A stretch of DNA of 64,000 nucleotides from Bradyrhizobium hereditatis. Lineage in GTDB: Bacteria > Pseudomonadota > Alphaproteobacteria > Rhizobiales > Xanthobacteraceae. The DNA lies in contig NZ_JAGKJK010000022.1 in assembly GCF_020329435.1 (NCBI RefSeq), forward strand, positions 37,543 through 101,542. The letters run 5' to 3'. Every line of letters starts with the position of its first letter. The stretch's first letter is position 1. The notes beneath the pieces were generated by a model. It had not been told where the DNA came from and searched no databases. It worked only from the letters and a program-made list of their open reading frames with translations. Made by a program: the position numbers and the translations under genes. Below, one piece after another: positions 17,898-27,662 of the stretch.

Positions 17898-20800
17898 ATG
17901 GCGTTGATGGAAGTGGGTCTGGACGACAAGTACCGTCTGGACGCGAAGCGGATTTTTCTGTCCGGCACGCAAGCACTGGTCCGGTTGCCCATGTTGCAGC
18001 GCGAACGCGACCGCGCGCAGGGCCTGAACACTGCCGGTTTCATCTCCGGATACCGCGGCTCGCCGCTTGGCATGTATGACCACGCGCTGTGGCGTGCGAA
18101 ATCCTTTCTCAAGCAGCACGACATCGAATTCTCTCCGGGCCTGAATGAGGATCTGGCGGCAACGGCCGTGTGGGGCAGCCAGCAAGTCGGCATGTTCCCC
18201 GGCGCCAAGGTCGATGGCGTGTTCGGCATCTGGTACGGCAAAGGGCCTGGTGTCGATCGCTCCGTCGATGCGCTCAAGCATGCCAACTCGGCCGGCACCT
18301 CGCGCAATGGCGGCGTGATTGCGCTCGCCGGCGACGACCATGGCTGCCAGTCCTCGACGCTGGCGCATCAGAGCGAGCAGGTGTTCGCCGCGGCGCTGAT
18401 GCCGGTCGTCAATCCGGCAACCCTGCAGGACTATCTCGATCTAGGCATCCTCGGCTTTGCGCTGTCGCGCTATTCCGGCTGCTGGGTCGGCTTCAAGGCG
18501 ATTTCGGAGACGGTGGAAAGCTCGGCTTCGATCGTCAGCGATCCCGATCGCATCAGGATCATCACGCCAGACGATTTCGAGATGCCGCCGGGCGGGCTCT
18601 CCATCCGCTGGCCGGACGCGCCGATGGAGCAGGAGCGGCGGCTGCACGGGCCGAAGATGCAGGCGGTCGCGGCGTTCGCCCGCGCCAACCGCTTCGACCG
18701 CATCGTGTTGGATTCCAAGCCGGCACGGCTCGGCATAATGGCGACCGGCAAGGCCTATCTCGATCTGCGCCAGGCGCTGGCCGATCTCGGCATTACCGAT
18801 GCCGAGGCGCAGGCGCTGGGGCTGCGCATCTACAAGGTCGCGCTGACCTGGCCGCTGGAAGAGGCAGGCGCGAGAGCGTTCGCGGAAGGCTTACAGGACG
18901 TGCTTGTCGTCGAGGAGAAGCGCGGCTTCATCGAGGATCAGCTCGTACGCATCCTCTACAACATGGATGCCTCAAGGCGGCCTTCGGTGGTCGGCAAGCG
19001 CGACGAGACCGGCGCGCCGCTGCTGCCGAGCGAAGGCGAATTGACGCCCACCATGGTCGCCGCTGCCGTCGTTGCGCGTTTGCGTAAGCTTGGCCATCGC
19101 AGCCCCGCGCTGGAGCAGCGTCTCGCAAAACTCGAAGCCTTCGACCGGCCGGCGGAAGGCATCGGCGCGGCCAAGCTGCAGCGCACGCCGTATTTCTGCT
19201 CGGGCTGTCCGCACAACACCTCGACCAAGATTCCCGAAGGCAGCCGCGCGATGGCCGGCATCGGCTGTCACGGCATGGCGCTATCAGTGCCGAACCGTCG
19301 CACGCAGACGATCTCGCATATGGGCGCGGAGGGCGTGAGCTGGATCGGGCAGGCGCCGTTCACCAGCGAACCGCACGTGTTCCAGAATCTCGGCGACGGC
19401 ACCTACACCCATTCGGGCCTGCTGGCGATCCGCGCGGCGGCGGCGGCTGGCGTCAGCATCACCTACAAGATCCTCTACAACGACGCGGTGGCGATGACCG
19501 GCGGTCAGCCGGCCGAGGGCGGCCTCACGGTGTCGCAGATTGCGCATCAGGTCGCGGCGGAAGGCGCCAAGCGCCTCGCCATTGTTTCCGACGATCCCGA
19601 CAAATACCCGGCGAATTATTTCCCCCCACGGGCGACCATCCATCACCGCCGCGAGCTCGACGCGGTGCAGAGGCAGCTACGCGAGGTCAAAGGTCTCACG
19701 GTGCTGATCTACGATCAGACCTGCGCGGCGGAAAAGCGCCGTCGCCGCAAGCGCGGGCTCTATCCCGATCCGCCGAAGCGCATCTTTATCAACGAGCGCG
19801 TCTGCGAGGGCTGCGGCGACTGCTCGCAGGTCTCGAACTGCGTCTCTGTGCAGCCGCTGGAAACCGAGTTCGGCCGCAAGCGGCGGATCGACCAGTCGAA
19901 CTGCAACAAGGACTTTTCCTGCATCGAGGGCTTTTGCCCAAGCTTTGTCACCGTGCACGGCGGCAGGCTCCGCAAGGCCGACCGCGCCGCCGCCGATCCG
20001 TCGGCGCTGTTTGCCGACCTGCCGACCCCGGTCACACCGGCGCTCGACGGCGCCTACAACATCCTCATCACCGGCATCGGCGGCACCGGCGTCATTACCA
20101 TCGGCGCGCTGCTCGGCATGGCCGCCCATGTCGACGGCAAGGCGTGCACGACGCTCGACTTCACCGGACTGTCGCAGAAGAACGGCGCGGTCATGAGCCA
20201 TGTCCGCATCGCGCCTGCTGCCGACGATCTCTCGACCGTGCGCATCGCGCCAGGCGGCGCCAATCTCATCCTCGGCTGCGATATCGTGGTCGCCACCAGC
20301 ATTCCGGCGCTGAGCCGGGCTGAGCGCGGCCTGACGCGGGCGATCGTCAATGCCGACCTGTTGCCGACCGCGAGCTTCGTCATCAATCCCGACATCGATT
20401 TCGAGGCTGATACGATGCGGGATTCGCTCAACGAAGCCGTAAGTGCCTCCGATCTCGATATCCTCGATGCGACGGGGCTTGCCACCGCGCTGATGGGCGA
20501 CAGCATCGCCACCAACGCCTTCATGCTCGGCTTCGCGTTCCAGCGCGGCGCGATCCCGCTGTCGCTGGAGGCGATCATGAAGGCGATCGATCTCAACGGC
20601 GCGGCCATCGAGATGAACAAACTCGCGTTTTCCTGGGGCCGGCTCGCGGCCCACGACCTGCAGCGCGTCGTCAGCGCGGCGCGCTTTAAGAGTTCTGGCG
20701 CGGCGCCAACCAAGCGGACGCTCGATGAGAGCATCGCCTTCCGCGCCAAATTCCTGGCCGACTACCAGGACGAGGCCTATTCCAAGCGCTACCTCACTGA

Positions 20801-21371
20801 GGTCGAGCGCGTCCGTGCGGCGGAAGCCAAGGCTGCGCCGGGCTCGCATGAATTGACCGAGGCCTTCGCTAAGGGCCTGTTCAAGCTGATGGCCTATAAG
20901 GATGAATATGAAGTCGCCCGGCTTTATTCCGACGGCGAGTTCGCGAGGGCGCTGAGAGAACAGTTTGACGGTCAGCCTGGCGTGAAGGTCAGCCTGGCGC
21001 CGCCCCTGCTGGCGAGGCGCGACGAGGTAACGGGGCATTTACAGAAGCGCGAGTTCGGTCCCTGGATCTTCCGCGCCTTCGATATCCTGACGCGCTTCAA
21101 GTTCCTGCGCGGCACCGCCTTCGACCCGTTCGGCTATACGGCCGAGCGGCGGATGGAGCGGGCGCTGGCGAGCGAATATTCCGCGATGATCTTCCGCCAG
21201 CTCGACAGGGCGAAGGCGCATGACTGGCTGCGCCTGGTCGCGCTGGCGAAATCCGCGGAACTCGTTCGCGGCTATGGCCACATAAAAGAAGCTAATGTCG
21301 CGAAATACCGCGCCGAATGTGCGCGGCTGGAAGCGGCGATCGGCCAGCCGGTGGCGCAGGCCGCCGAGTAG
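17898..21371 (+). CDS. Indolepyruvate:ferredoxin oxidoreductase, one-chain (IorA-IorB fusion)
   Basis: The 1157-residue cytoplasmic enzyme oxidatively decarboxylates aryl pyruvates to acyl-CoA with ferredoxin. Order: N-terminal pyrimidine-binding domain; FCSGCPHNTSTK near residue 432; TPP site with GDGTYTHSG near 497 and NDAVAMTGGQ; a Cys-rich region at about 635-680 (VCEGCGDCSQ, SNCNKDFSCIEGFCPS) that would hold an Fe-S cluster; and a gamma-type domain from ITGIGGTGVITIGALLG near 719. GGGGAGCGG precedes the ATG. Fused versions of this length are usual in alpha- and betaproteobacteria. The divergent hot-dog and SDR genes may process the acyl-CoA product (inference). Confidence 0.92.
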   Translation: MALMEVGLDDKYRLDAKRIFLSGTQALVRLPMLQRERDRAQGLNTAGFISGYRGSPLGMYDHALWRAKSFLKQHDIEFSPGLNEDLAATAVWGSQQVGMFPGAKVDGVFGIWYGKGPGVDRSVDALKHANSAGTSRNGGVIALAGDDHGCQSSTLAHQSEQVFAAALMPVVNPATLQDYLDLGILGFALSRYSGCWVGFKAISETVESSASIVSDPDRIRIITPDDFEMPPGGLSIRWPDAPMEQERRLHGPKMQAVAAFARANRFDRIVLDSKPARLGIMATGKAYLDLRQALADLGITDAEAQALGLRIYKVALTWPLEEAGARAFAEGLQDVLVVEEKRGFIEDQLVRILYNMDASRRPSVVGKRDETGAPLLPSEGELTPTMVAAAVVARLRKLGHRSPALEQRLAKLEAFDRPAEGIGAAKLQRTPYFCSGCPHNTSTKIPEGSRAMAGIGCHGMALSVPNRRTQTISHMGAEGVSWIGQAPFTSEPHVFQNLGDGTYTHSGLLAIRAAAAAGVSITYKILYNDAVAMTGGQPAEGGLTVSQIAHQVAAEGAKRLAIVSDDPDKYPANYFPPRATIHHRRELDAVQRQLREVKGLTVLIYDQTCAAEKRRRRKRGLYPDPPKRIFINERVCEGCGDCSQVSNCVSVQPLETEFGRKRRIDQSNCNKDFSCIEGFCPSFVTVHGGRLRKADRAAADPSALFADLPTPVTPALDGAYNILITGIGGTGVITIGALLGMAAHVDGKACTTLDFTGLSQKNGAVMSHVRIAPAADDLSTVRIAPGGANLILGCDIVVATSIPALSRAERGLTRAIVNADLLPTASFVINPDIDFEADTMRDSLNEAVSASDLDILDATGLATALMGDSIATNAFMLGFAFQRGAIPLSLEAIMKAIDLNGAAIEMNKLAFSWGRLAAHDLQRVVSAARFKSSGAAPTKRTLDESIAFRAKFLADYQDEAYSKRYLTEVERVRAAEAKAAPGSHELTEAFAKGLFKLMAYKDEYEVARLYSDGEFARALREQFDGQPGVKVSLAPPLLARRDEVTGHLQKREFGPWIFRAFDILTRFKFLRGTAFDPFGYTAERRMERALASEYSAMIFRQLDRAKAHDWLRLVALAKSAELVRGYGHIKEANVAKYRAECARLEAAIGQPVAQAAE

Positions 21372-21513
21372 GGTTGTTCATCCGGCGCGTGAACTTTTTT
21401 CCGGCCGAGATCACGCACCGGCAACCCTGAGCGTGGAACCCGCTGGAATTGTGCTGGCGGCTTCCTAGATGACGGCTGTTCTTCAGTTTTTGGTTGATTT
21501 CAGGAGGCCAGCA

Positions 21514-21948
21514 ATGGTCCTGAAAAGCGCTGTTGCAGCGGCACTTTGCGCGGGGCTCCTGATGTCGGGTAGCGCCGCGCTGGCTGACGAGTATCGTGCA
21601 GGTGAGCTGTTCAGCCTTGATCCTTCCAGTGCTCTGCTCTCGCCGAAGCGGCTCGGTCCGGAGACGCATTTCACCCCTGTCAGGATCGAGGCGAGAACCG
21701 ACCGCAAGCCGGTGAAGACTGAGCGCGTGGTTGCGCCCAAGACTACTGAGCGCAAGGCTCGCGTTGTGCAGGAACGTGTGGAGAAGCCACGCAGTGTGGA
21801 GAAGCCACGCACCGTGGAGAAGCCGCGTGCTGCGGCCCGCGCCAAACTGGCCCGTCGTCACTCTAATCCGCTCGACGCGCAGGCGCGCGACACGCGGATC
21901 CAGACCTGGCCGTGCAACTCCGGCGGCATCTGCGACTGGCAGCAGTAA
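21514..21948 (+). CDS. Secreted basic protein with VEKPR tandem repeat
   Basis: The 144-residue product starts MVLKSAVAAALCAGLLMSG, a Sec signal peptide cut near ALADE. The ATG has AGGAGG upstream. The mature part is highly basic; residues about 89-106 hold three tandem six-residue units beginning VEKPR (bases 21778-21831). The tail is WPCNSGGICDW with two Cys that may pair. I do not recognise the family; small proteins with this C-terminal pattern seem to recur in Bradyrhizobium. A terminator-like repeat follows directly. Confidence 0.7.
   Translation: MVLKSAVAAALCAGLLMSGSAALADEYRAGELFSLDPSSALLSPKRLGPETHFTPVRIEARTDRKPVKTERVVAPKTTERKARVVQERVEKPRSVEKPRTVEKPRAAARAKLARRHSNPLDAQARDTRIQTWPCNSGGICDWQQ
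21778..21831 (+). repeat. Three tandem 18-base coding repeats (VEKPR units)
   Basis: Three copies of a gtggagaagccacgc-type unit in frame with the secreted protein give VEKPRS, VEKPRT and VEKPRA. Third-position changes show some drift between copies. Confidence 0.85.
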
Positions 21949-21954
21949 AGAACC

Positions 21955-22043
21955 GTAGGGTGGGTTAGCCGAAGGCGTAACCCACCAAGATGTTTCCACG
22001 AGGATATCAAAGTGGTGGGTTACGCTTCGCTAACCCACCCTAC
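21955..22043. repeat. Inverted repeat family D copy 1, likely terminator
   Basis: Begins gtagggtgggtta and ends taacccaccctac, with inner arms around cgtaacccacca and gtgggttacg, so nearly the whole 89 bases fold. It starts seven bases after the upstream stop codon. The same family occurs at 49754. Confidence 0.85.
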
Positions 22044-22132
22044 AGTTCACGTCATCCACCTGTCGTAAAACCTTCGGCCAGCATTCAAATTGCTCGGGCA
22101 CACCTTCGTCGTGATTCGACGAGGGTGCTTCG

Positions 22133-23713
22133 ATGCCGATTGCGATTCGCGCCGGGCAAAGCCTGAACCGGCGTCAATGGTTGGTCCGCTCTGCCGCAAC
22201 ATGTGCCGTCGCCGGTCTCGGCAGCATCACGAGACCCTACCTCAGCCGCGCCGCGGATCGGCCGCTCATCACGAGCGGCATTCAATCGGGCGATGTTTCG
22301 GCCAACTCTGCGGTGATCTGGGCACGCGCCGACCGCGCCGCCCGGATGCAGGTCGAGTGTTCGACGGTCGAGAATTTCAAGAGCATCGTTGGAAAGGCTA
22401 GCGCCAACGCACTGCCGGACAGCGACTTTACGTCAAAGGTGCTGATCGAGGGCCTGCCACCGGGGCAGGACATCTTCTATCGCGTGCGGTTTGAAGACAT
22501 TGACGGGCAGGGGTTCGCTGGCGAGACGCAGGTCGGGCACTTCCGCACCGCGCCCGTGACGCGAAGCTCGGTCTCGTTTGCCTGGTCGGGCGATACGACG
22601 GGGCAGGGCTGGGGCATCGACGAAAGTCGTGGCGGCATGCGGACTTACCGCACCATGCTCGACAACCGTCCGGACTTCTTCATCCACTCTGGTGACCACA
22701 TTTATGCGGACTGCCCGGTGGAGCGGGAGTTGAAGCTGCCCGATGGCGGGATCTGGCGAAACATCGTCACCGAAGAAAAGTCCGTCGTCGCGCAGACCCT
22801 CGCGCAATTCCGCGGCAACTACAAATACAACTGGCTCGACCAGAATTTTCGCGCCTTCCACGCTGCCGTCCCGCTGTTCGCGCAATGGGACGATCACGAG
22901 GTTACCAACGACTGGGCGCCGACCGGCACGGCCGACGAGGCCGGCTATGCCGAGGACGGCTCTTCGCTCCTGGTGGCCCGGGCGCGCCGCGCATTCCACG
23001 AGTTCATGCCGATGCGCGCGGTGCCGGCGCAGGAGGATGGCCGCATCTACCGCAAGATCGCCTACGGCCCGCTGCTCGACGTGTTCATGATCGATATGCG
23101 CAGCTACCGCGATTCCACCTTCAACAAGGGCGACGACCAGGGCGAGGCCTGCGTCCTCGGCGCGACGCAACTGGCCTGGCTGAAACGCGAACTGGTCGCA
23201 TCCGACGCCACCTGGAAGGTGATCGCCGCCGACATGCCGATTGGCTTGATCAGCGAGGACGCCATCGCCCTCGGCGACGGCCCGCCTGAACGGCGCGAGC
23301 ACGAGATTGCCAACTTGCTGTCGTTCATGAAGCGGGCCGGCATCCGCAATATTGTGTGGCTGACCGCGGACATGCACTACACTGCTGCGCACCATTACGA
23401 CCCGAACCGCGCCGTCTTTCAGGATTTCGAGCCGTTCTGGGAATTCGTCTCCGGCCCGCTGCATGCCGGCACCTGGGCGCCGGCGCCGCTCGACAATACG
23501 TTCGGGCCGAAAGCGATGTTCCAGAAAGGCTGCAGCGGCGAGAATCTCGCCCCCTGCTACGGTATGCAGTTCTTCGGCCGCGTCGACATCGACGGCAAGA
23601 CCGAAGTGATGACGGTGACTCTGAAGGATGTCGACAACCGCGACCTCTGGTCGGTCGACATCGAGCCGCGCCCGGATGCCCGGCCCGGCCAGATCATGGC
23701 GCAGCACATCTGA
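22133..23713 (+). CDS. phoD: PhoD-family alkaline phosphatase (phosphodiesterase)
   Basis: The 526-residue protein begins with a Tat-like signal (NRRQWLVRSAATCAVAGLGS). It then shows the PhoD-like N-terminal domain (ITSGIQSGDVSANSAVIWAR) and the metallophosphatase core: SWSGD-like AWSGDTTGQ, DFFIHSGDHIYAD, WDDHEVTNDW, and ADMHYTAAHHYDP for Fe/Ca-binding residues. It would act in the periplasm to release phosphate from phosphomono- and diesters. No Pho box was identified with confidence upstream. Confidence 0.9.
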   Translation: MPIAIRAGQSLNRRQWLVRSAATCAVAGLGSITRPYLSRAADRPLITSGIQSGDVSANSAVIWARADRAARMQVECSTVENFKSIVGKASANALPDSDFTSKVLIEGLPPGQDIFYRVRFEDIDGQGFAGETQVGHFRTAPVTRSSVSFAWSGDTTGQGWGIDESRGGMRTYRTMLDNRPDFFIHSGDHIYADCPVERELKLPDGGIWRNIVTEEKSVVAQTLAQFRGNYKYNWLDQNFRAFHAAVPLFAQWDDHEVTNDWAPTGTADEAGYAEDGSSLLVARARRAFHEFMPMRAVPAQEDGRIYRKIAYGPLLDVFMIDMRSYRDSTFNKGDDQGEACVLGATQLAWLKRELVASDATWKVIAADMPIGLISEDAIALGDGPPERREHEIANLLSFMKRAGIRNIVWLTADMHYTAAHHYDPNRAVFQDFEPFWEFVSGPLHAGTWAPAPLDNTFGPKAMFQKGCSGENLAPCYGMQFFGRVDIDGKTEVMTVTLKDVDNRDLWSVDIEPRPDARPGQIMAQHI

Positions 23714-23905
23714 CACCTTCGATCGAAAGACCGCCGGCGCAGAATCTCCGGCGAACCTTCCATGCTCGCGCCTCACAGTTTGGATAGGCTTCGCGGCCTT
23801 GCCGAGAGGTGTCGGCAAAAACAGCCTCAAGTTGCGTATTGTTCTTGAAGGAGGCGGTCCGGTGGCGCACAATTCGCCTGTCCCTTCCGACCGGAGCACC
23901 GGGCA

Positions 23906-24943
23906 ATGGCTGGCGAGAGCAAGGTAATGAGTGCCGATCCGCTCCGCGTGGCCTGCATCGGGATGGGATGGTGGTCAGACGTCCTGGCCGATGCCATTCG
24001 GCGCTCGGGCAAGCTCGAGATCCGCAGCTGCTACAGCCGCTCCGATGAAAAGCGCAAAAATTTCGCAGCAAAATATCGCTGCCGTCCGGCCGCGAGCTTC
24101 GAGGCGATACTGGCCGATGCCGAGATCGAGGCAATCATCAACACGACGCCGAACGATGTGCATCTGGCGACAACCTGTGCTGCCGCGGCCGCGGGCAAGC
24201 ACGTCTTTCTCGACAAGCCGATCGCCAACACCGTCTCGGACGGCCGCGCCATTACCGAGGCCTGCCGCAAGGCCGGCGTGATCCTCGCGCTCGGCTACCA
24301 GCGGCGGCGCGAGAGCCATTTCCGACATATCAGGCAGCAGATCGACGCCGGCCGGTTCGGCAAGCTCGTCAACGCCGAGGCGAACATCAGCCGCGATCGT
24401 CTCGGCAAGATCGATCTCACATCCTGGCGCTACCAGGCCGCGGGCATGCCGGGCGGCGTGATGCTGCAGATCGGCATCCACTATATCGACGTGCTCGCCT
24501 ACCTGATCGGGCCGATCCATGCGGTGCGCGCGCAGTCGGTCCAGCTGGTCTTGCCCGGCGATAATCCAGATGTCGCGAGCCTGATCTTGCAGCATGAGAA
24601 CGGCGCGCTGTCGACGCTGAACGCAAGCTACGCCTCGGCGTCCGAGTACTACCTGATGAATGTCTACGGCAAGGACATGACGGCGTTCTACGATCTGCAC
24701 AATGGGCTGCGGCTGCTCAAACGCGGCGAAAGCCGGCCCGAAGCGGTGCCCTGCACAAGCAACGATACGCTGGTCGAACAGCTTGAGGAGTTCGCCGAGG
24801 CGGCGCGCGGGCAGGGCCAGCACGAAGTCGGCGGCGAGGAGGCGACGCGATCGCTCGCGGTGGTGCGCGCCGGCATTCTCTCGGCCCGCGCGGGACGTTC
24901 GGTCGAGGTTGCGGAAATATTGAACGGCGACGGAAGTTTGTAG
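23906..24943 (+). CDS. Gfo/Idh/MocA-family NAD(P)-dependent oxidoreductase
   Basis: The 345-residue protein has the N-terminal Rossmann motif (RVACIGMGWWSDVLADAI) and the family's KHVFLDKPIANT near residue 94 (DKP in place of EKP). GGVMLQIGIHYIDVLAYLIG carries the catalytic His/Asp (GIHYID, about 190). Such enzymes oxidise sugars, inositols or related polyols. A start at the ATG at 23927 is also possible. The next gene, a Bug binding protein, begins 29 bases downstream, so the pair is likely an uptake-and-oxidation operon. Confidence 0.85.
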   Translation: MAGESKVMSADPLRVACIGMGWWSDVLADAIRRSGKLEIRSCYSRSDEKRKNFAAKYRCRPAASFEAILADAEIEAIINTTPNDVHLATTCAAAAAGKHVFLDKPIANTVSDGRAITEACRKAGVILALGYQRRRESHFRHIRQQIDAGRFGKLVNAEANISRDRLGKIDLTSWRYQAAGMPGGVMLQIGIHYIDVLAYLIGPIHAVRAQSVQLVLPGDNPDVASLILQHENGALSTLNASYASASEYYLMNVYGKDMTAFYDLHNGLRLLKRGESRPEAVPCTSNDTLVEQLEEFAEAARGQGQHEVGGEEATRSLAVVRAGILSARAGRSVEVAEILNGDGSL

Positions 24944-24972
24944 TCGTGCGGCAGCATGGACAGGAGCGCGCT

Positions 24973-25956
24973 ATGAAACCTTGCACTTGTGTCTGGAAGG
25001 CTTGCCTCGTTGCGATGCTGTTCGTTGGCATCGCAGGCTCGGCGCGCGCGCAGGATTATCCCTCCCGAGCCATCACGGTGGTGGTGCCGTTTCCTCCCGG
25101 AGGCGCCAGCGACGTAGTTGCGCGCATCGTCACCAACCAGATGTCGAAGATCCTCGGGCAATCCATCGTGATCGAGAACGTCAGTGGCGCCGGCGGCACG
25201 GTCGGCAGCGCGCGTGTCGCGTCCGCCGCGCCCGACGGCTATACCCTGCTTGCCGCGGCGATGGGCTCGCATGTCGCAGCGCCAGTGCTCACGCCGAACC
25301 TCAAATACGATCCAGTTACCGACTTCGTACCGATCGGCATCACCGCTCATTCCCCCGCAGTCGTTATCGCGCGGAAGGATTTCCCGGCAAAGGACCTGAA
25401 GGAATTTGTCGCAGCACTGCGGCAACGCGGGGATGCGGTCAAGCAGGCGCATGGCGGTGTCGGCGCCTCCTCGCACATGGCCTGCCTTCTGTTCACGGCG
25501 GAAATCGGCGCGAAGCCGGCGCTCGTCGCCTATCGTGGTTCAGGCCCCGCATTGAATGATCTGGTCGGGGGGCACGTCGACTTCATGTGCGAACAGTCGG
25601 TCAGTGTCGCGGAGTCGGCACTCGCCGGTTCGGTCAAGCCCTTCGCCGTCGCGGCTGCGAAACGGCTCGAAACGTTGCCGAATGTTCCGACCGCCAGAGA
25701 GGCCGGCATAAACTACGAGATGAGCGTCTGGGCAGGATTGTTTGCGCCGAAGGGTGTTTCGCACGAAATCATCGGCAGGCTTTCCAACGCGCTCGATCAG
25801 GCGCTTGATGAGGCCGTCGTGCGCGAGCGGATTGCCCAGCTCGGCGGTTCCATACCGGCAAAGGACGAACGCAACCCGGCTGCGTTCGATCGGTTTGTAC
25901 GATCCGAGATCGCGCGCTGGGCGCCCATTCTTGCTGCGACCGGAACAGGGAAATGA
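24973..25956 (+). CDS. Bug-family (TctC) tripartite tricarboxylate-type binding protein
   Basis: The 327-residue protein begins with a Sec signal ending at ARAQD. It has the Bug hallmark YPSRAITVVVPFPPGGASDVVAR and the IENVSGAGGTVGSARVA loop for carboxylate binding. AGGAG precedes the ATG. No TctA/TctB membrane genes are near; orphan copies are common in this group. The ligand is unknown, perhaps a substrate of the upstream dehydrogenase. Confidence 0.88.
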   Translation: MKPCTCVWKACLVAMLFVGIAGSARAQDYPSRAITVVVPFPPGGASDVVARIVTNQMSKILGQSIVIENVSGAGGTVGSARVASAAPDGYTLLAAAMGSHVAAPVLTPNLKYDPVTDFVPIGITAHSPAVVIARKDFPAKDLKEFVAALRQRGDAVKQAHGGVGASSHMACLLFTAEIGAKPALVAYRGSGPALNDLVGGHVDFMCEQSVSVAESALAGSVKPFAVAAAKRLETLPNVPTAREAGINYEMSVWAGLFAPKGVSHEIIGRLSNALDQALDEAVVRERIAQLGGSIPAKDERNPAAFDRFVRSEIARWAPILAATGTGK

Positions 25957-26463
25957 GGCGTGCAACGCGGGTGCAAAGGTGCGGACCGGACGAAACGCGC
26001 AAGCCTCGTGTTGCGGACCTCCGGGCAGGGAGCCAGATGAAATTGGCTCAGGGCGTTACCGCGAGATAGCCGCCGACAACGATCAGCACCGAGAGCGCAA
26101 TAATCACTCCGAGCACCGCGGTGATGATCGCGGGCAGTTCATGAGTGTCCAGCTATTGTCGCAACGCCCTTACCATCGCACTCCCGAACCGGTTCTGGTT
26201 GGCTATCCCTTGCACGCCAGCGATCTCAATAGCGGTCAATTTCGCTTAGTGAAATAGCCGGGCCTTTCGTCGCGCGCTGGCGCATTGGCTTCCTGCAGGC
26301 CGAGGGTTACCTGCGGCCTTGCCCAATGACAGGCGTTGTGCAAAGCCCGCCCTTGAGCCGGCTTTTGCGGATCATTCTTTTCCGTCGGCCGGAATTCGGG
26401 TTTTCGCTACACACGGGCGCGGCTCCAGTCCATACTGGAGCGCATCACAGGGAGGTCTTTCAA
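25957..26463. other. Mostly gene-free stretch
   Basis: It contains a minus-strand small membrane-protein-like frame broken by an amber codon (26048-26176) and, from about 26330, the leader of the thiolase gene. No other feature is seen. Confidence 0.5.
26048..26176 (-). pseudogene. Possible small membrane protein gene with in-frame amber codon
   Basis: From the ATG at 26176 (GGGAG four bases upstream) the frame reads MVRALRQ, then TAG, then LDTHELPAIITAV and a hydrophobic segment (LGVIIALSVLIVVGGYLA) and stops at 26048. Without the TAG the product would be a 42-residue single-pass membrane peptide. It could instead start at the CTG after the TAG. Whether it is a real gene, a remnant or chance is open. 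Confidence 0.3.
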
Positions 26464-27636
26464 ATGCGTGAAGCTGTCATCGTTTCCTATGCACGTACGG
26501 GGCTGGCGAAGGCCGGCCGCGGCGGATTCAACATCACACCGCCGATGACCCTGGCGGCCCACGCGATCAAGCACGCCGTCGACCGTGCCGGCGTCGACAA
26601 GGAATATGTCGAGGACTGCTACCTCGGCAATTGCGCGCATGGCGCGCCCAATATCGGCCGTCAGGCCGCGCTGCTCGCAGGCCTGCCGAAGTCGACGGCC
26701 GGCGTCTCCGTGAACCGCTTCTGCTCGTCGGGCCTGCAGACCATTGCGATGGCCGCCAACTCGATCCGCTCTGATGGCGCCGATTGCATCGTGGCCGGCG
26801 GCGTCGAAAGCATCTCGATCCCCGGCGGCGGCTCGCCGAAGGAATCAATCGATCCCGACCTGCTCAAGACCGCGCCCGACATCTTCATGGCGATGATCGA
26901 CACCGCCGACATCGTCGCTGAGCGCTACAAGGTCAGCCGCGAATACCAGGATGAATATTCGCTGGAGTCGCAGCGCCGCATGGCGGCCGCCCAGCAGGCC
27001 AACAAGTTCAAGGACGAAATCGTCCCGATGAAGACCAAGATGAAGGTGGTCGACAAGCAGACCAAGGCGGAGTCGATCGTCGACTATGTCGTCGATCGCG
27101 ACGAATGCAACCGGCCCGACACCACCATGGAAGGCCTTTCCAAGCTCGAGCCCGTAAAGGGGCCCGGCAAATACGTCACCGCCGGCAACGCCAGCCAGCT
27201 CTCGGACGGCGCGGCGGCCGTGGTGCTGATGGAAGCCAAGGATGCCGAGAAGCGCGGCCTCAACCCGATGGGCCGCTTCGTCGCCTGGGCGTCGGCGGGC
27301 TGCGAGCCGGACGAGATGGGCATCGGCCCGATCTACGCCGTGCCGAAGCTGCTCAAGCGTCATGGCCTGAAGATCGACGACATCGATCTCTGGGAGCTCA
27401 ACGAAGCCTTCGCCAGCCAGTGCCTCTATTCCCGCGACAAGCTCGGCATCGATCCCGAGAAGTACAATGTCAATGGCGGCTCGATCGCGATCGGCCATCC
27501 CTTCGGCATGACCGGTGCGCGTCTCACTGGCCACCTCCTGCAGGAAGGCCGCCGGCGCAAAGCCAAGTGGGGCGTCGTCACGATGTGCATCGGCGGCGGC
27601 CAGGGCGGCGCAGGTCTGTTCGAAATCTACAGCTGA
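26464..27636 (+). CDS. Acetyl-CoA acetyltransferase (thiolase)
   Basis: The 390-residue protein is a type II thiolase catalysing thiolytic cleavage of 3-oxoacyl-CoA or acetoacetyl-CoA formation. The start is the ATG at 26464 with GGGAGGTC upstream; the frame extends to 26326. The acyl-accepting Cys is in VNRFCSSGLQT (near residue 86), the His in AIGHPFGMTGAR, and the second Cys in MCIGGGQGGAG near the end. NASQLSDGAAAVVLMEA is also typical. It appears monocistronic, ending at a good terminator. Confidence 0.92.
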   Translation: MREAVIVSYARTGLAKAGRGGFNITPPMTLAAHAIKHAVDRAGVDKEYVEDCYLGNCAHGAPNIGRQAALLAGLPKSTAGVSVNRFCSSGLQTIAMAANSIRSDGADCIVAGGVESISIPGGGSPKESIDPDLLKTAPDIFMAMIDTADIVAERYKVSREYQDEYSLESQRRMAAAQQANKFKDEIVPMKTKMKVVDKQTKAESIVDYVVDRDECNRPDTTMEGLSKLEPVKGPGKYVTAGNASQLSDGAAAVVLMEAKDAEKRGLNPMGRFVAWASAGCEPDEMGIGPIYAVPKLLKRHGLKIDDIDLWELNEAFASQCLYSRDKLGIDPEKYNVNGGSIAIGHPFGMTGARLTGHLLQEGRRRKAKWGVVTMCIGGGQGGAGLFEIYS

Positions 27637-27662
27637 GCCTTCGAAGCCAGCGTGCAATAAAG

